This document shows positions 22,953 through 24,761 of a stretch of DNA of 24,761 nt, piece after piece. Positions within the stretch are counted from its first letter, which is position 1, and each line of letters starts with the position of its first letter. The stretch comes from Deltaproteobacteria bacterium (GTDB lineage: Bacteria > Campylobacterota_A > Desulfurellia > JAGGSF01): positions 1 through 24,761 of the forward strand of contig JAGGSF010000099.1 in NCBI GenBank assembly GCA_021159235.1, given 5' to 3'. Below the pieces are notes generated by a model that saw nothing but the letters and a program-made list of their open reading frames with translations, ran no database searches and had not been told where the DNA came from. Position numbers and translations under genes: made by a program.

Positions 22953-24761
22953 ACCTGGAGGCATATCTCCATCTACAGTAAGTAGCCTTACCTTACCCTT
23001 GTCCTCAGCGGCCAGTAGCATTCCCTGAGATGTTACACCCATGAGTTTTGCGGGTTTAAGATTACTCACAATTATAATATTCTTGCCTACCAGCTCTTCA
23101 CATGAATAATGATCTTTTAAACCTGCAACGAGTGTTCTTAAGTGTTCTTCTCCCACATCTACTTTCAATTTCCATAATTTACGAGAACCTTTTACCTCTT
23201 CGCATGAAATAATTTTAGCTACCTTAAGCTTAACCTTTTTGAATTCATCTATATCTATTTCTTCTTCCTCCGCTTTTTCTTCAAACCTGTGAAATAGCAT
23301 CTCTTTCTTTTCTACTTTTACCTCCTCCACATCTAAATCTATATCATCTACTGTTTTTTCTGTTGCTTTACCCGAAAATCCCAACTGCCTCCACATCTCA
23401 TCAGCAGTTCCAGGCAAGAAGGGGGAAATCAATAAACAGATAAACCTTAAAGAAGAAAGCACATTGTACAAAACTTCCTGCAATCTTTTTTCTTCTTTGT
23501 TCTTCTTTAAAACCCATGGTTCTTTATCTGTAATGTACTTATTTGCCTTGGCTATAAGCGACCATATTTCCCCTAATGCTTCATCAAATGCAAATCTATT
23601 CATACATTGCTTTATATTTTCTATCGTTTTTCTTCCTTCCTGTTCTAAATAGTGGTCTTCAACCTGAACCCTTTTTACTACTCCCTGATTGTATTTTTCT
23701 ACCATGGACAGAAATCTCCACACCAGGTTGCTCAAATCATTCGCCAGATCACTATTTAAACGAGTGACAAATGCCTCTTCACTGAAGTTTCCGTCTAAAC
23801 CAAAAGGAACTTCTCGCATGAGAAAATATCTGTAGGCATCACGACCATACCTCTCCATCATTTCAAGGGGATTTACCACATTACCCAATGACTTTGACAT
23901 TTTTGTTTCTTTAACCATCCACCAACCGTGAGCAACAATATGTCTGGGCAAAGGAAGCTCTGCAGACATAAGAAAAGCAGGCCAGTAAACGGCATGAAAT
24001 CTCAAAATGTCCTTTCCTACAAAGTGAACATCGGGTGGCCAGATGCTCCTGAACTTATCCTTATCATAAGCATAACCTATTCCACTCACATAGTTAAATA
24101 AGGCATCAAACCATACATATATTACATGTTTCTTGTCAAATGGCACGGGGATACCCCAATCCAGTGATGTTCGGGTGATACTCAAGTCTTTCAGACCAGA
24201 TCTAACAAAGCTTGTAACTTCATTATAACGAGATTGAGGTATCACAAATTCCGGATGCTCTTCATAATACTTTAAAAGTGGTTTTTCATATTTTGAAAGC
24301 CTAAAGAAGTAGCTTTCTTCTCTCAGTCTTTCTACCTTTCTTCCACAATCTGGACACAGATGTTCTCTGCCCACATCCAGATCTGTAAAATATGATTCAC
24401 AATGGATGCAATACCATCCTTCATAACTGCCCTTGTATATGTCACCTTTTTCATACAGTCTGGTGAATATCTCCTGCACAGTTTTTTTGTGCCTTTTTTC
24501 TGTAGTTCTTATAAAATCATCATTTGTTATGTTTAATTTATTCCACAGATCCTTAAATCTTACTACTACACTGTCTGCAAGCTGAATGGGTGTTTTACCC
24601 ATTTCATCCGCAGTTTTCTTAATCTTTTGCCCGTGTTCGTCAGTTCCTGTCAGAAAAAACACATTTTCACCCAGAAATCTTTTAAAGCGGGCATATGTAT
24701 CTGCGGCAATAGTAGTATAAGAATGACCGATGTGGGGAACATCGTTTACATAATATATGGG
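22938..24761 (-). CDS. metG: Methionyl-tRNA synthetase (5' end cut by the window edge)
   Basis: Charges tRNA-Met and initiator tRNA. The frame is open to position 24761 and the visible protein is 607 residues, beginning PIYYVNDVPHIGHSYTT, so only the first few residues before PIYYVN are missing. The HIGH motif is at 24734-24723 and KMSKSLGNV lies later in the catalytic domain. The zinc knuckle has two CxxC pairs (CIHC and CPDC). After the anticodon-binding helices, an acidic linker (EEKAEEEEIDIDEFKKV) leads to a C-terminal Trbp111-like OB domain (about 110 residues, with SNLKPAKLMGVTSQGMLLAA), which increases tRNA binding in the family. Its stop overlaps the trmB 3' end by 15 nt. Confidence 0.97.
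   Translation of the reverse strand, partial: PIYYVNDVPHIGHSYTTIAADTYARFKRFLGENVFFLTGTDEHGQKIKKTADEMGKTPIQLADSVVVRFKDLWNKLNITNDDFIRTTEKRHKKTVQEIFTRLYEKGDIYKGSYEGWYCIHCESYFTDLDVGREHLCPDCGRKVERLREESYFFRLSKYEKPLLKYYEEHPEFVIPQSRYNEVTSFVRSGLKDLSITRTSLDWGIPVPFDKKHVIYVWFDALFNYVSGIGYAYDKDKFRSIWPPDVHFVGKDILRFHAVYWPAFLMSAELPLPRHIVAHGWWMVKETKMSKSLGNVVNPLEMMERYGRDAYRYFLMREVPFGLDGNFSEEAFVTRLNSDLANDLSNLVWRFLSMVEKYNQGVVKRVQVEDHYLEQEGRKTIENIKQCMNRFAFDEALGEIWSLIAKANKYITDKEPWVLKKNKEEKRLQEVLYNVLSSLRFICLLISPFLPGTADEMWRQLGFSGKATEKTVDDIDLDVEEVKVEKKEMLFHRFEEKAEEEEIDIDEFKKVKLKVAKIISCEEVKGSRKLWKLKVDVGEEHLRTLVAGLKDHYSCEELVGKNIIIVSNLKPAKLMGVTSQGMLLAAEDKGKVRLLTVDGDMPPGSDIH

Noticed and set aside
1-24761. CRISPR arrays, insertion sequences, phage or defence islands
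   Set aside because: No regularly spaced repeats, transposase, integrase or terminal repeats were seen; gene content is housekeeping throughout.

Overview
This is an AT-rich, very densely packed bacterial chromosome segment made almost entirely of housekeeping and cell-envelope genes. I see no insertion sequence, phage gene or CRISPR array. Peptidoglycan precursor genes, a short-form HisG, a SecB-like chaperone, lipoprotein and Sec signal peptides, a GltA/NfnB-type flavoprotein and a 400-residue TrmB suggest a deep-branching, probably anaerobic bacterium with a two-membrane envelope. The phylum cannot be fixed from this window.

Layout. (1) Positions 1-6600, minus strand: one long operon headed by a ROK sugar kinase, followed by murA, hisG, a family 4 uracil-DNA glycosylase, aroB, a lipoprotein, gltA and the first 14 codons of a likely [2Fe-2S] protein. 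Genes from the kinase through gltA overlap end to start. (2) 6642-8851, minus strand: a 90-residue unknown, a divergent sirtuin, tRNA-Leu(CAA) and nadE, read from one promoter. (3) 8860-14018, plus strand: a second, canonical sirtuin, then ftsH, folP, dtd and miaA. Units 2 and 3 diverge from back-to-back promoters whose -35 boxes form a 20-bp palindrome. (4) 14002-14781, minus strand: two exported proteins of unknown function. (5) 14897-16139, plus strand: trxA-trxB. (6) 16141-21646, minus strand: glmU-glmS-ClC transporter, then a SecB-like chaperone with its own promoter. (7) 21738-22952, plus strand: an extended trmB. (8) 22938-24761, minus strand: metG, cut by the right edge.

How the genes work together. 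glmS, glmU and murA supply UDP-GlcNAc and start peptidoglycan synthesis. nadE makes the NAD+ that the two neighbouring sirtuins consume. trxA/trxB form a complete thioredoxin couple. miaA, dtd, trmB, metG and tRNA-Leu serve tRNA function. ftsH and the SecB-like protein act in membrane and export quality control.

The most unusual signals are: three clear promoters whose -10 boxes end 5-6 nt before a start codon that lacks a Shine-Dalgarno sequence, which predicts leaderless mRNAs; an NAD synthesis/consumption cluster with a tRNA built into the operon; convergent genes that overlap or abut with no intrinsic terminators; and a 71-residue exported stub that resembles the first strand of a porin. 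No stretch over 300 bases lacks a gene; the largest gap is the roughly 115-bp 14782-14896 promoter region.
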